A stretch of 64,000 nucleotides of DNA from NCBI RefSeq assembly GCF_009882945.1, contig NZ_WTUY01000001.1, forward strand, positions 46,620-110,619, given 5' to 3'. A program made the position numbers and the translations under genes. The notes under the pieces are model-generated. The model had not been told where the DNA came from. It worked only from the letters and a program-made list of their open reading frames with translations, and searched no databases. Of the stretch, positions 56,030-64,000 are shown in pieces. Every line of letters begins with the position of its first letter. Positions within the stretch are counted from its first letter, which is position 1. The stretch comes from Alcanivorax sp. DP30 (GTDB lineage Bacteria; Pseudomonadota; Gammaproteobacteria; Pseudomonadales; Alcanivoracaceae).

Positions 56030-56520
56030 TGCGTCGAATTATTTCTATTCTCATGGAAAACGAGCCGGGCGCACTGAGCCGGGTAATCGGTCTGTTCTCC
56101 CAGCGGGGTTACAATATTGACTCTCTGTCGGTGGCGCCCACGGAGGACACCACCCTGTCACGCCTGACCCTGACCACCTATGGGGATGACCTGAAGATCG
56201 AGCAGATCACCAAGCACCTCAACAAGCTGATCGAGGTGGTCAAGCTGGTGGATCTCACCGAAGGGGCCCACATCGAGCGTGAGCTGATGCTCATCAAGGT
56301 GAAGGCCACGGGCGCCCAGCGTGCCGAGGTCAAGCGCAGCGTGGATATCTTCCGCGGTCAGATCGTGGATGTGACCAGCACGGTGTATACCATTCAGCTC
56401 ACCGGCGCCACCGACAAGCTGGATGCCTTCATTGGCGCCATCGGTGAAGCCCAGGTGCTGGAAGTGGTGCGTTCCGGTGTCTCTGGCATTTCCCGTGGCG
56501 AGAAGGTGTTGAGCTTGTGA
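56029..56520 (+). CDS. ilvH: Acetolactate synthase regulatory subunit
   Basis: 163 residues. An N-terminal ACT domain (RRIISILMENEPGALSRVIG, with GLFSQRGYNIDSLSVAPTED) binds valine for feedback inhibition; the C-terminal part is the usual IlvH domain. It starts inside the ilvI stop. A strong terminator lies about 30 bases beyond. Confidence 0.95.
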   Translation: MRRIISILMENEPGALSRVIGLFSQRGYNIDSLSVAPTEDTTLSRLTLTTYGDDLKIEQITKHLNKLIEVVKLVDLTEGAHIERELMLIKVKATGAQRAEVKRSVDIFRGQIVDVTSTVYTIQLTGATDKLDAFIGAIGEAQVLEVVRSGVSGISRGEKVLSL

Positions 56521-56550
56521 GTACGCTTTACGCCTGACGCTGAACGCCAG

Positions 56551-56584
56551 ACGAAAAAGCCGCTCTTTGAGCGGCTTTTTCGTG
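56551..56584 (+). terminator. Terminator after ilvIH
   Basis: AAAAAGCCGC-tcttt-GAGCGGCTTTTT, a stem ending in a T run; symmetric enough to act on the other strand too. Confidence 0.88.
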
Positions 56585-56636
56585 GTCGCGCGGCGGTTGT
56601 AGTGCAGCAAAACTCAACCTCTGAATAGATGGCTGC

Positions 56637-56662
56637 TGTGGGAGCTTGCCTGCAAGCGATCC
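56637..56662. repeat. REP-like intergenic repeat, copy 2
   Basis: Exact reverse complement of 372-397 over 26 bases, again between converging genes and after a terminator. The adjacent sequence has AACGAGTTTCGA (56694-56705) and CGAAACTCG (about 56754), also related to words flanking copy 1. Confidence 0.6.
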
Positions 56663-56766
56663 GAGCCTCAGCGAGGTACAGGAACCGCGAGTAACGAGTT
56701 TCGAAGGGCGAAACCATTGTGCTGTTCAGGCGGGGTGTTTTGATCTGCGAAAATCGAAACTCGCTA

Positions 56767-57651
56767 CTATTCTGTCACCTGCGACCAGAATGCGTTGATC
56801 AGTGGTTCTTCAAGGCGCCGTTCCTGGGTGAACAATCCCACCTCGTAAGGGGCTAGCGCCGGCTGGACATCCAGCGGGCGGATCCGTGCCGACAACGGGC
56901 TGTTATCCAGCACGATCTTCGGCACTACGCCCACCCCGAACCCCAGACTCACCATGCTGACAATGGCTTCGTTGCCGCTGACCTGGGCATAAATCCGGGG
57001 TTTGACGCCTAGCTGGCGAAACCAGCGGTCGGTGCGCTCCCGGGCCAGACCTTCCTCGGAAAGAATCATGGGAATGTCCTGCCAGGCTGTCCGGTCTGCA
57101 TGCCCGCCCAGCCGTTCGGCCAGCTGTGGCTGGCTGGCGGGAGCGATAAACAACAGTGGGGAGCGTGCGATGGGGCGAAAAGCGATGCTGCCGGGCAGGT
57201 GATCCGGGCGGGCGCCGATGGCGATGTCTTCCTCGCCTTGCTGGACACGGTGAACGGCCTGGGCCGGATCGCCAGTGTGCAGTTTGAGTTCGATGCGGGG
57301 GTACTGGTGACGGAAGCTACTGAGGATGTCATAGAGAAAGCTGTAGCTGGCGGTTACCGAGCAGTACAGGCTCAGCTCTCCTTGCAGTACCCGCCGGTCT
57401 TCCTGTAAGGCGTGGCGTAGATTATCCCATTGCGTCAGGGTGTCACGGGCGTACTCCTGGAAGCGCTGGCCTTCCCGGGTCAGGGTGACGCTGCGGTTAT
57501 CCCTGTAAAACAGCGGGGCGCCCAGTTCGTCTTCCAGCTGCTGTACCGTGCGGCTCAGGGTGGAGGGGCTCACATGGCACATGGCGCTGGCGCGGCCGAA
57601 GTGCAGGGTGTCGGCCAGGGTCAGAAACAGGCGCAGGGGTTTGGTGTCCAT
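56767..57651 (-). CDS. ilvY: LysR-family activator IlvY
   Basis: 294 residues. An N-terminal winged HTH (LHFGRASAMCHVSPSTLSRTVQ, about 16-37) with LFYRDNRSVTLT and a C-terminal periplasmic-binding-like effector domain. The HFGRASxxxHVSPSTLSR sequence and divergence from ilvC identify IlvY. In E. coli, IlvY binds acetohydroxy-acid substrate and activates ilvC. The 155-base gap holds candidate operators. Confidence 0.9.
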   Translation of the reverse strand: MDTKPLRLFLTLADTLHFGRASAMCHVSPSTLSRTVQQLEDELGAPLFYRDNRSVTLTREGQRFQEYARDTLTQWDNLRHALQEDRRVLQGELSLYCSVTASYSFLYDILSSFRHQYPRIELKLHTGDPAQAVHRVQQGEEDIAIGARPDHLPGSIAFRPIARSPLLFIAPASQPQLAERLGGHADRTAWQDIPMILSEEGLARERTDRWFRQLGVKPRIYAQVSGNEAIVSMVSLGFGVGVVPKIVLDNSPLSARIRPLDVQPALAPYEVGLFTQERRLEEPLINAFWSQVTE

Positions 57652-57662
57652 AGGGCTGCCGC

Positions 57663-57710
57663 GTTGCGGTAATTGGAATGCAATGTTTCAAATATATCAT
57701 TTTACGCAAC
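57663..57710. promoter_or_regulatory. Candidate IlvY operator region
   Basis: GTTGCG at 57663-57668 is matched by CGCAAC at 57705-57710, and between them ATTGGAATGCAAT (57672-57684) fits the LysR-type T-N11-A box. The region lies between ilvY and ilvC. Confidence 0.5.
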
Positions 57711-57740
57711 AAGGCGAATAGCCTAGAGTGGCTGGCCTGA

Positions 57741-58823
<1,083 letters not shown>

Positions 58824-58842
58824 GCTTTTGTGATGCTCACAG

Positions 58843-58869
58843 AAAACGCGGCTTCGGCCGCGTTTTTTG
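58843..58869 (+). terminator. Terminator after ilvC
   Basis: AAAACGCGGC-ttcg-GCCGCGTTTTTT, a UUCG-capped stem with a T run. Confidence 0.92.
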
Positions 58870-58918
58870 TTTGCGGGCTCTGCGTTAGACTAGGCGAACC
58901 CAATTTGGATGGACCACC

Positions 58919-59698
58919 ATGCAGGACAACGAAAAGACAACAACGACAGCGCAGCCCGAGACCTTTGAGGTTGTGGAAGCCGAGCATCGCACCGGTGCCC
59001 GCCACAAGGGGGTTTACCTGCTGCCTAACCTGTTCACCACAGGCGCACTCTTTGCGGGGTTCTACGCCATTGTATCGGCGATGAATGGCATGTTCGAAAA
59101 TGCGGCGCTGGGCATTATCGTGGCCGGTATTCTCGACGGCATGGATGGTGGTGTAGCGCGACTGACCAACACCCAGAGCAAATTTGGCGCAGAGTATGAT
59201 TCCCTGTCTGACTGCGTTGCGTTTGGTGTGGCCCCGGGTCTGGTAGCGTATTCCTGGGCGCTGTCCGGGCTGGGCAAGTTTGGCTGGGTCGCAGCCTTCA
59301 TCTATGTGGCCTGTGCCGCCCTGCGTCTGGCCCGTTTCAATGTGCAGGCCGAGTCCACGGACAAGCGTTTCTTTATCGGCCTGCCGAGCCCCACCGGTGC
59401 AGGTCTGGTGGCCACCATGGTCTGGCTGGGCGCCAGCCGGGGTATCGAAGGTGCGGACGTATCCTGGCTGGTGGCACTCATGGTGGCCGGTGCCGGATTG
59501 CTGATGGTTTCCTCGGTGAAGTACCACTCCTTCAAGGAGTTCCATATCGGCCGGGTACCGTTCAAGGTACTGCTGGGCGTGATTATCGCCTTCGCCATTG
59601 TGTTCCTGGATCCGCCTCTGGTGTTGCTGAGTGTGGCGGTGATGTATGTGGTGGTCGGGCTGGTGATGAGTGCCTGGCAATTACGCAAACGGACTTGA
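58919..59698 (+). CDS. pssA: CDP-diacylglycerol-serine O-phosphatidyltransferase
   Basis: 259 residues, about seven membrane helices after a polar N terminus. The CDP-alcohol phosphotransferase motif is DGMDGGVAR with G and D-x3-D following (about 75-98). Length and hydrophobicity are those of the type II integral-membrane PssA, not the E. coli peripheral type. Makes phosphatidylserine for phosphatidylethanolamine. The place after ilvC is common in proteobacteria. Confidence 0.92.
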   Translation: MQDNEKTTTTAQPETFEVVEAEHRTGARHKGVYLLPNLFTTGALFAGFYAIVSAMNGMFENAALGIIVAGILDGMDGGVARLTNTQSKFGAEYDSLSDCVAFGVAPGLVAYSWALSGLGKFGWVAAFIYVACAALRLARFNVQAESTDKRFFIGLPSPTGAGLVATMVWLGASRGIEGADVSWLVALMVAGAGLLMVSSVKYHSFKEFHIGRVPFKVLLGVIIAFAIVFLDPPLVLLSVAVMYVVVGLVMSAWQLRKRT

Positions 59699-59799
59699 TA
59701 GCACACCGCGCCCCTCGAAATGGCAGCGGGCTGTGCGCTGATCGTTGAGCACAGTTTTTCTTCCGGGAATTGCGGGGTGCGTTGTTGGCGGTTGGCGGA

Positions 59800-61176
59800 A
59801 TGAATAAAAAACTCAAGCAAGGATTGGCTTGGTTAGGGCGCCCCCGCGAACGTTTTCGGCGTTTGCCCCAGTGGGTGCAGCAGTTTTCCATCAATGTTTT
59901 TATTGGTATGTCCATTGTCATCTGGATCCAGATGAATGCCGATGCGGCTTTCGTAAAGGCGCAGCAAAACAGGGGGCTGGACTGGTTGTCTCGTCTTGTC
60001 ACCAATACTTCTCTGGCACCACGCCCGCAACAGCCCTTGTTCATGGTCAATGTGGACGCCGAAACCTACACAGAATGGCAAGAGCCCTGGTTGACGCCGG
60101 CGGACAAGATTGCCGCTCTGGTAGAGCGGATGCTCCAGGCGGCACCGGCGCAGCTTGTGGTGGATTTTGATTTCAGTCGTCGTTCGGATCTGCAGCCTCT
60201 ACTGGACGTACTTGTTCGCTACACGCAGGGAGAGGCGCAGCGCACGCATCTGGTGTTCATGAAGACGCAGACCCTGGCCAAACCGTCGGGGAGTGTCCTT
60301 CCCGGGTTTCGTGACTCCGAACTCGATTCCATCATTGCGAAAAGCGAATACCTGCACTGGGCGGCCCCCCTTTTTCGTCCGGATAGTGACGGAGTTATCC
60401 GAAACTGGCAGTTGATTGTTCCGGGGTGTGAAGGAGGCAAACTGAAATTGATGCCTTCGGTCCAGCTGCTTTCCGTCTTGTTGCATTTCGATCACCCCGT
60501 CGATCAACTGGAAAAATCGCTGGTTCGCGGACAGGGCAGGGATTGCTCTGGCGAGCCGGCTTTTGGCGGAAGCCTGGTGCTGGATGACAACAAGGTGATC
60601 GACTTTTCTGAGTCCGATCTTCGTCACCGGATTATTTATGCGCTCCCGCCGGCCCCGAAAGACGGTTATTTGCCGGTTCCCTGGAAAGGGGTATCCCTGC
60701 CTGCACTGACCCAGGTATCTGCGCATTCATTGCTGGCCACGGAGGCGTTGCCCACTGCCTCAATGCTGCAAGATGCCATCGTGATCATTGGTGCGACACA
60801 TCCTGACTCCGGCGATATCCATCAAACGCCTTTGGGGGCGATGCCGGGGTCCCTGATACTGGCTAACAGCATTGTGGCCTTGCAGGGGCTGGATCAGGTG
60901 GAGAGGCCGCCCTTGTGGCTGATCATGGTTATCGAATTTGTGTTGGTGCTTGGCACGTCCTGGTTTTTCCTGGTGATGTCGCCTTACACCGCAACCTTCG
61001 TGAGCGCCGGGGTCATCATCGTCATCGTCGTGCCGGTGAGCCTGCTGGCGTTCAGTCAGGGGGTCTGGATAGATTTTGCCTTGCCGGTGCTGGCCGTGCA
61101 GCTAAGGAGCGTATTCTTCAAGGCTAACGACCGCTTCCAGCGGGTTCGCAGCAAGGGACTGAAGGGGTTTTTATGA
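59800..61176 (+). CDS. CHASE2-domain membrane sensor without an output domain
   Basis: 458 residues from the ATG at 59800. An N-terminal membrane helix (INVFIGMSIVIWIQM, about 30-44) leads to a CHASE2-type extracytoplasmic domain (about 60-360: LFMVNVDAETYTEW, VVDFDFSRRSD, then IVIIGATHPDSGD about 338-350). Three helices at about 378-398, 402-424 and 428-446 follow. The cytoplasmic tail is about 12 residues, with no kinase or cyclase. Most CHASE2 proteins are receptors fused to such outputs, so signalling must be by a partner. It overlaps the next gene by ATGA. Confidence 0.8.
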   Translation: MNKKLKQGLAWLGRPRERFRRLPQWVQQFSINVFIGMSIVIWIQMNADAAFVKAQQNRGLDWLSRLVTNTSLAPRPQQPLFMVNVDAETYTEWQEPWLTPADKIAALVERMLQAAPAQLVVDFDFSRRSDLQPLLDVLVRYTQGEAQRTHLVFMKTQTLAKPSGSVLPGFRDSELDSIIAKSEYLHWAAPLFRPDSDGVIRNWQLIVPGCEGGKLKLMPSVQLLSVLLHFDHPVDQLEKSLVRGQGRDCSGEPAFGGSLVLDDNKVIDFSESDLRHRIIYALPPAPKDGYLPVPWKGVSLPALTQVSAHSLLATEALPTASMLQDAIVIIGATHPDSGDIHQTPLGAMPGSLILANSIVALQGLDQVERPPLWLIMVIEFVLVLGTSWFFLVMSPYTATFVSAGVIIVIVVPVSLLAFSQGVWIDFALPVLAVQLRSVFFKANDRFQRVRSKGLKGFL

Positions 61177-62021
61177 AAGGAATGATGGCGTTGATGTTGG
61201 CCGCGCTGGTCGTCTGTGCCCTGCCCCTGAAAGGGATAGCGCAGTCCGGATCCGTGGGGATTATTACGCATATCGAACTTCCGGGTCAGGTCACTATCAT
61301 CGCTGACTCACCCCGTCAGGCGGCGCTGTTTGATGTGATTCAGCCTGGTGAGCAGGTTGTGGCTCAGGGTCAGGCCCTGGTCAGGATCCAGGTAGCCGGA
61401 GGTGAGCAAGTGGTGACGGCAAAGAACAGCCCTTTCCGGATGGAGGTAGCTGAAACGGGAGATACGGTTGCCGATAACGTGCTGGATTGGGCGCTTTCTG
61501 TGCTTGGTGCGGATTCGGGCGACGTGGACGAGGTCCGCGCGGTGGCCATGGCGTCTCGCGGCCGGGAAGGCCTGGATGTGTTTTACATCGAGCCTTTCGA
61601 GAATGTCCTGCAGCGTCGGGATGTCCTGATTATTGTGCACAGCAAGGAAGCGGCACCGGACTACATCAGCTTTTCATCTGGTAGTGCCCTTTTGGAGCCG
61701 CAGGTCGCACTGCTCCGGGAGGGGGTCAGCCAGATTGACACCAGTGAGTTGCCTGCGGGCGACTATCGAATGTCCGTCTGTGCGGGGGCTCGCTGTCGAA
61801 ACTTCTCGATCTTTTGGCGGGAAGGGGTGAAGAGTGATCTGCCCGTGAGTTACCAGGAGGCCCGGCACCCGTTGCTAGGGGCAATATCTTTGGTTGAGGA
61901 GGGCGGTGCGTTCCGTTTTGAAGGTTTTCAGCAGCTTTGGGAGTCCGCGGATCGCTATGAATTGGCGAGCGGTTTGTTGTCCCGGCTGGTGGAAGGCCCG
62001 AAAGGTGAGGTGTCGGACTGA
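61173..62021 (+). CDS. Periplasmic protein, FecR-like N-terminal region
   Basis: 282 residues. Signal peptide (about 1-24, ending KGIAQ) and a beta-rich stretch (VIQPGEQVVAQGQALVRIQV...VVTAKNSPFRM, about 52-90) that resembles the FecR sheet, as found in proteins next to CHASE2 receptors. The rest is unassigned. It has two Cys (CAGARC). It is translationally coupled to the CHASE2 gene and should work with it in the periplasm. Confidence 0.7.
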   Translation: MKGMMALMLAALVVCALPLKGIAQSGSVGIITHIELPGQVTIIADSPRQAALFDVIQPGEQVVAQGQALVRIQVAGGEQVVTAKNSPFRMEVAETGDTVADNVLDWALSVLGADSGDVDEVRAVAMASRGREGLDVFYIEPFENVLQRRDVLIIVHSKEAAPDYISFSSGSALLEPQVALLREGVSQIDTSELPAGDYRMSVCAGARCRNFSIFWREGVKSDLPVSYQEARHPLLGAISLVEEGGAFRFEGFQQLWESADRYELASGLLSRLVEGPKGEVSD

Positions 62022-62103
62022 TGGGCCTGCAGCTGCCATGCCTGATGCATATTCATGGCGGCACATAGTCTGATGGGTGTAACAGTGCCCGGTCTTTCAC
62101 ATC

Positions 62104-62139
62104 GAAGAGGGGTGCCTTCACGAAGGGGCCCCTCTTTTC
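62104..62139 (+). terminator. Terminator after the CHASE2 pair
   Basis: AGAGGGG and CCCCTCT with inner CCTT/AAGG pairing, ending TTTT; 80 bases after the FecR-like gene. Confidence 0.75.
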
Positions 62140-62152
62140 GGTTAGGCTAACC
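62140..62152. promoter_or_regulatory. Small palindrome before msrP
   Basis: GGTTAG-g-CTAACC, a perfect inverted repeat 24 bases upstream of the msrP ATG, between the terminator and the Shine-Dalgarno; a possible operator or promoter-overlapping site. Confidence 0.3.
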
Positions 62153-62176
62153 AGAAACTCAGGCCAGGGAGCTGTC

Positions 62177-63172
62177 ATGATTATCCGCCATAAAGACCCT
62201 TCTGCCCCAAAGAGTCACGAGATTACTCCCGAATCGGTTTATCTCAAGCGCCGAGAGTTAATGATGCTGGGAGGTCTCGCGGGCTTGTTTAGTGCGTTGC
62301 CGGCCTGGGCCAGAGAGGTTGAGGCGGTGAATGAGGATGCTTCGCGGCCTTTATGGCTCAAGGATCAAGTGGCGCGGGCGGTAGATGGCGGCCCTGACAG
62401 TGCAGAGCCGCTCACACCTTACGGCGATGTGACGGGTTACAACAACTTTTATGAGTTTGGCACCGGGAAGACTGACCCCGCCGAGAACGCTCATACGTTG
62501 AAAACAGATCCGTGGTCCGTGACGGTGGCTGGTGAGGTGGAGACGCCCGGCGAGTACCCCCTGGAGGACCTGCTCAAGGGGCTTGAGTTGGAGGAGCGCA
62601 TCTACCGCCTGCGCTGTGTGGAGGCGTGGTCCATGGTGATCCCCTGGGTGGGAGTCCCCCTGGCCAGTTTGCTGAAAAAGCTGGGCCCGACCAGCAAGGC
62701 GAAATATGTGTCCTTCACCAGTCTGGCCGACCCAAAGCAGATGCCAGGTGTTCGCTCTCCCTTTACCGGCATTGATTGGCCTTACCGGGAAGGGTTGCGC
62801 CTGGATGAGGCCATGCATCCCCTGACGCTGATGGCGGTAGGGCTTTACGGGCGAACCCTGCCCAATCAGAACGGTGCCCCTTTCCGGTTGGTGGTGCCCT
62901 GGAAATATGGTTTCAAATCGATCAAATCCATTGTCCGTATAGAATTTACCGAGACCATGCCTGCGACCACCTGGAACATGCTGGCCCCGGATGAGTACGG
63001 TTTCTATGCGAATGTGAACCCGGCAGTGGATCATCCGCGCTGGTCTCAGAGTCGTGAGCGGCGACTTCCCAATTCGTTTTTCGACCCCAATTGGGTGCCC
63101 ACCCGGCCATTTAACGGCTATGGGGAGGTGGCTTCTCTGTATAAGGGCATGGATCTGAGTAAGTTTTACTGA
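62177..63172 (+). CDS. msrP: Methionine-sulfoxide reductase catalytic subunit MsrP
   Basis: 331 residues with AGGGAG upstream. A twin-arginine signal ([22 protein letters not shown], about 25-46) directs folded export. The molybdopterin-binding Cys is in [10 protein letters not shown] (Cys 147), with the sulfite-oxidase-type fold around it. It repairs oxidised periplasmic proteins using electrons from the membrane heme protein MsrQ, encoded next. Confidence 0.94.
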   Translation: MIIRHKDPSAPKSHEITPESVYLKRRELMMLGGLAGLFSALPAWAREVEAVNEDASRPLWLKDQVARAVDGGPDSAEPLTPYGDVTGYNNFYEFGTGKTDPAENAHTLKTDPWSVTVAGEVETPGEYPLEDLLKGLELEERIYRLRCVEAWSMVIPWVGVPLASLLKKLGPTSKAKYVSFTSLADPKQMPGVRSPFTGIDWPYREGLRLDEAMHPLTLMAVGLYGRTLPNQNGAPFRLVVPWKYGFKSIKSIVRIEFTETMPATTWNMLAPDEYGFYANVNPAVDHPRWSQSRERRLPNSFFDPNWVPTRPFNGYGEVASLYKGMDLSKFY

Positions 63173-63756
63173 TGAAAACACAGCAATGGAGCTGGCTGGC
63201 CTGGCTTTTGGGGGCGCTGCCCCTTTTCGGGATAGTTTACTTTGCAGTGTCTGGCCGGTTAGGTCCGGACCCGGCGGAAACACTTGTGGAGCTGCTTGGT
63301 TGGTGGTCTCTGGTCATGTTGTTGACCTGTCTTGCCATGCGACCTGCTGCACAGATGCTCGGGATCCCGGGATTAGTGATATGGCGGAGAACCTTTGGGC
63401 TCTGGGCCTTCGCGTATGTCTCTATGCACTTTATGGCTTGGGCGACCCTGTTGCTGGGCTGGGATCCTGCCTATTTGGGGGAGGAGCTGACAAAGCGCCC
63501 CTACATCATTGTTGGCATGGTGGCCTGGTTGGCACTTTGGCCTCTGGCACTGACCAGCACGCGGACGTCTCGTCGTCGACTGGGGCAGCGGTGGGTGAAA
63601 TTGCACCGCCTGGTGTTTCTGGCGGCGTTGTTGGGGCTGGTGCATCAGAGCTGGGTACAGAAGTCGGGTTACGGAGAAACCCTGATCTTCGTCAGTGTTG
63701 CCCTGGTTTTGCTCTTGTATCGGCTGCTCCATGGGCGCAGCATGGCTAATAAGTAG
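63172..63756 (+). CDS. msrQ: Heme-binding membrane subunit MsrQ
   Basis: 194 residues, about six membrane helices. His residues for heme b occur in FAYVSMHFMAW (about 81-91) and LHRLVFLAALLGLVHQSW (about 145-162). It passes electrons from the quinol pool or a flavin reductase to MsrP. It overlaps the msrP stop by one base. Confidence 0.92.
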   Translation: MKTQQWSWLAWLLGALPLFGIVYFAVSGRLGPDPAETLVELLGWWSLVMLLTCLAMRPAAQMLGIPGLVIWRRTFGLWAFAYVSMHFMAWATLLLGWDPAYLGEELTKRPYIIVGMVAWLALWPLALTSTRTSRRRLGQRWVKLHRLVFLAALLGLVHQSWVQKSGYGETLIFVSVALVLLLYRLLHGRSMANK

Positions 63757-63837
63757 ACGAAAGCGGGCTTGTTTGGCGTTTTTTTGCACTTCATGGTCAA
63801 GACGTGACCGTTTGATGAAAAAGGTGCAGAAAAGGTG

Positions 63838-63865
63838 TTGACGCCCCCCGGAAAATCTCTAGAAT
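63838..63865 (+). promoter_or_regulatory. Ribosomal RNA operon P1 promoter
   Basis: TTGACG, 16-base spacer, TAGAAT, then a GC-rich GCGCACTCC discriminator, as in stringently controlled rrn P1 promoters; an A-rich stretch lies just upstream. Confidence 0.75.
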
Positions 63866-63913
63866 GCGCACTCCTCGACGGGGCAACAACGCAAGACGGT
63901 GCTTCGGACGAGA

Positions 63914-63928
63914 CGCTCTTTAACAATC
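63914..63928 (+). promoter_or_regulatory. rrn boxA antitermination element
   Basis: GCTCTTTAACAA matches the boxA of the rRNA leader (E. coli TGCTCTTTAACA). It lies about 55 bases after the P1 promoter. The 16S rRNA gene should begin past the window end. Confidence 0.8.
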
Positions 63929-64000
63929 AGGCAAGCAAACGTGTGGGACCTGTTCGGGACGGGATCTTTAAGAGATTTCAGTTCTGAACGAGTCAACAAA

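Overview
The window looks like chromosome of a marine, hydrocarbon-degrading gammaproteobacterium of the Alcanivorax type. The grounds are overall protein similarity, a long two-domain fatty acyl-CoA reductase of the wax-ester pathway, a phasin-like protein, and a gene order (ispB / rplU-rpmA-obgE-proB / rpsT / murJ / ribF-ileS-lspA-fkpB-ispH / minor pilins / thiO / pilR-pilS / bamD / rluD / pgeF / clpB) that I recall as shared with Pseudomonas. The genus is an inference; no rRNA gene body is in view.

Layout. 1-20 kb is mixed metabolic and accessory content: the end of a MazG-like pyrophosphohydrolase; a three-gene minus-strand cluster with a GMC oxidoreductase; a fatty acyl-CoA reductase divergent from a TetR regulator; a nitroreductase; an ABM monooxygenase; a MoxR ATPase with a VWA protein; a hybrid 7TMR-DISM sensor kinase; a small outer-membrane barrel; an ABC1 kinase; a phasin-like protein; and an HSDL2-like SDR divergent from an AraC regulator. 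19.5-23.2 kb holds HIT, CPXCG, antiporter, Rdx, YajG and ispB genes. 23.3-34.8 kb is the housekeeping block: ribosomal proteins, obgE, proB, murJ, riboflavin kinase, IleRS, lipoprotein signal peptidase and IspH.

35.0-45.6 kb is a type IV pilus region: fimU-pilV-pilW-pilX-pilY1-pilE as a tight operon, a convergent fimT that looks like a DNA-uptake pilin, thiO, and the PilS-PilR two-component system. 45.7-53.9 kb carries nadE, bamD, rluD, a lipoprotein, pgeF, clpB (with a recognisable sigma-32 promoter) and a DUF4124 protein. 54.3-59.7 kb is branched-chain amino-acid synthesis (ilvI-ilvH, ilvY divergent from ilvC) followed by pssA. 59.8-63.8 kb has a CHASE2 membrane sensor with a FecR-like periplasmic partner and the MsrPQ methionine-sulfoxide repair system. 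The window ends in an rRNA operon promoter and boxA leader, so 16S rRNA should start just beyond 64 kb.

No CRISPR array, insertion sequence, prophage, defence island or tRNA was recognised. Most of the window is ordinary core genome. The less ordinary signals are regulatory: a structured RNA candidate at 3.9 kb, triple palindromes at the acyl-CoA reductase promoter, a perfect CRP/Vfr-type site before the pilin operon, a ribosome-binding-site hairpin on fimT, and a REP-like repeat present at both ends of the window. The least explained gene sets are the GMC oxidoreductase cluster and the CHASE2/FecR-like pair.
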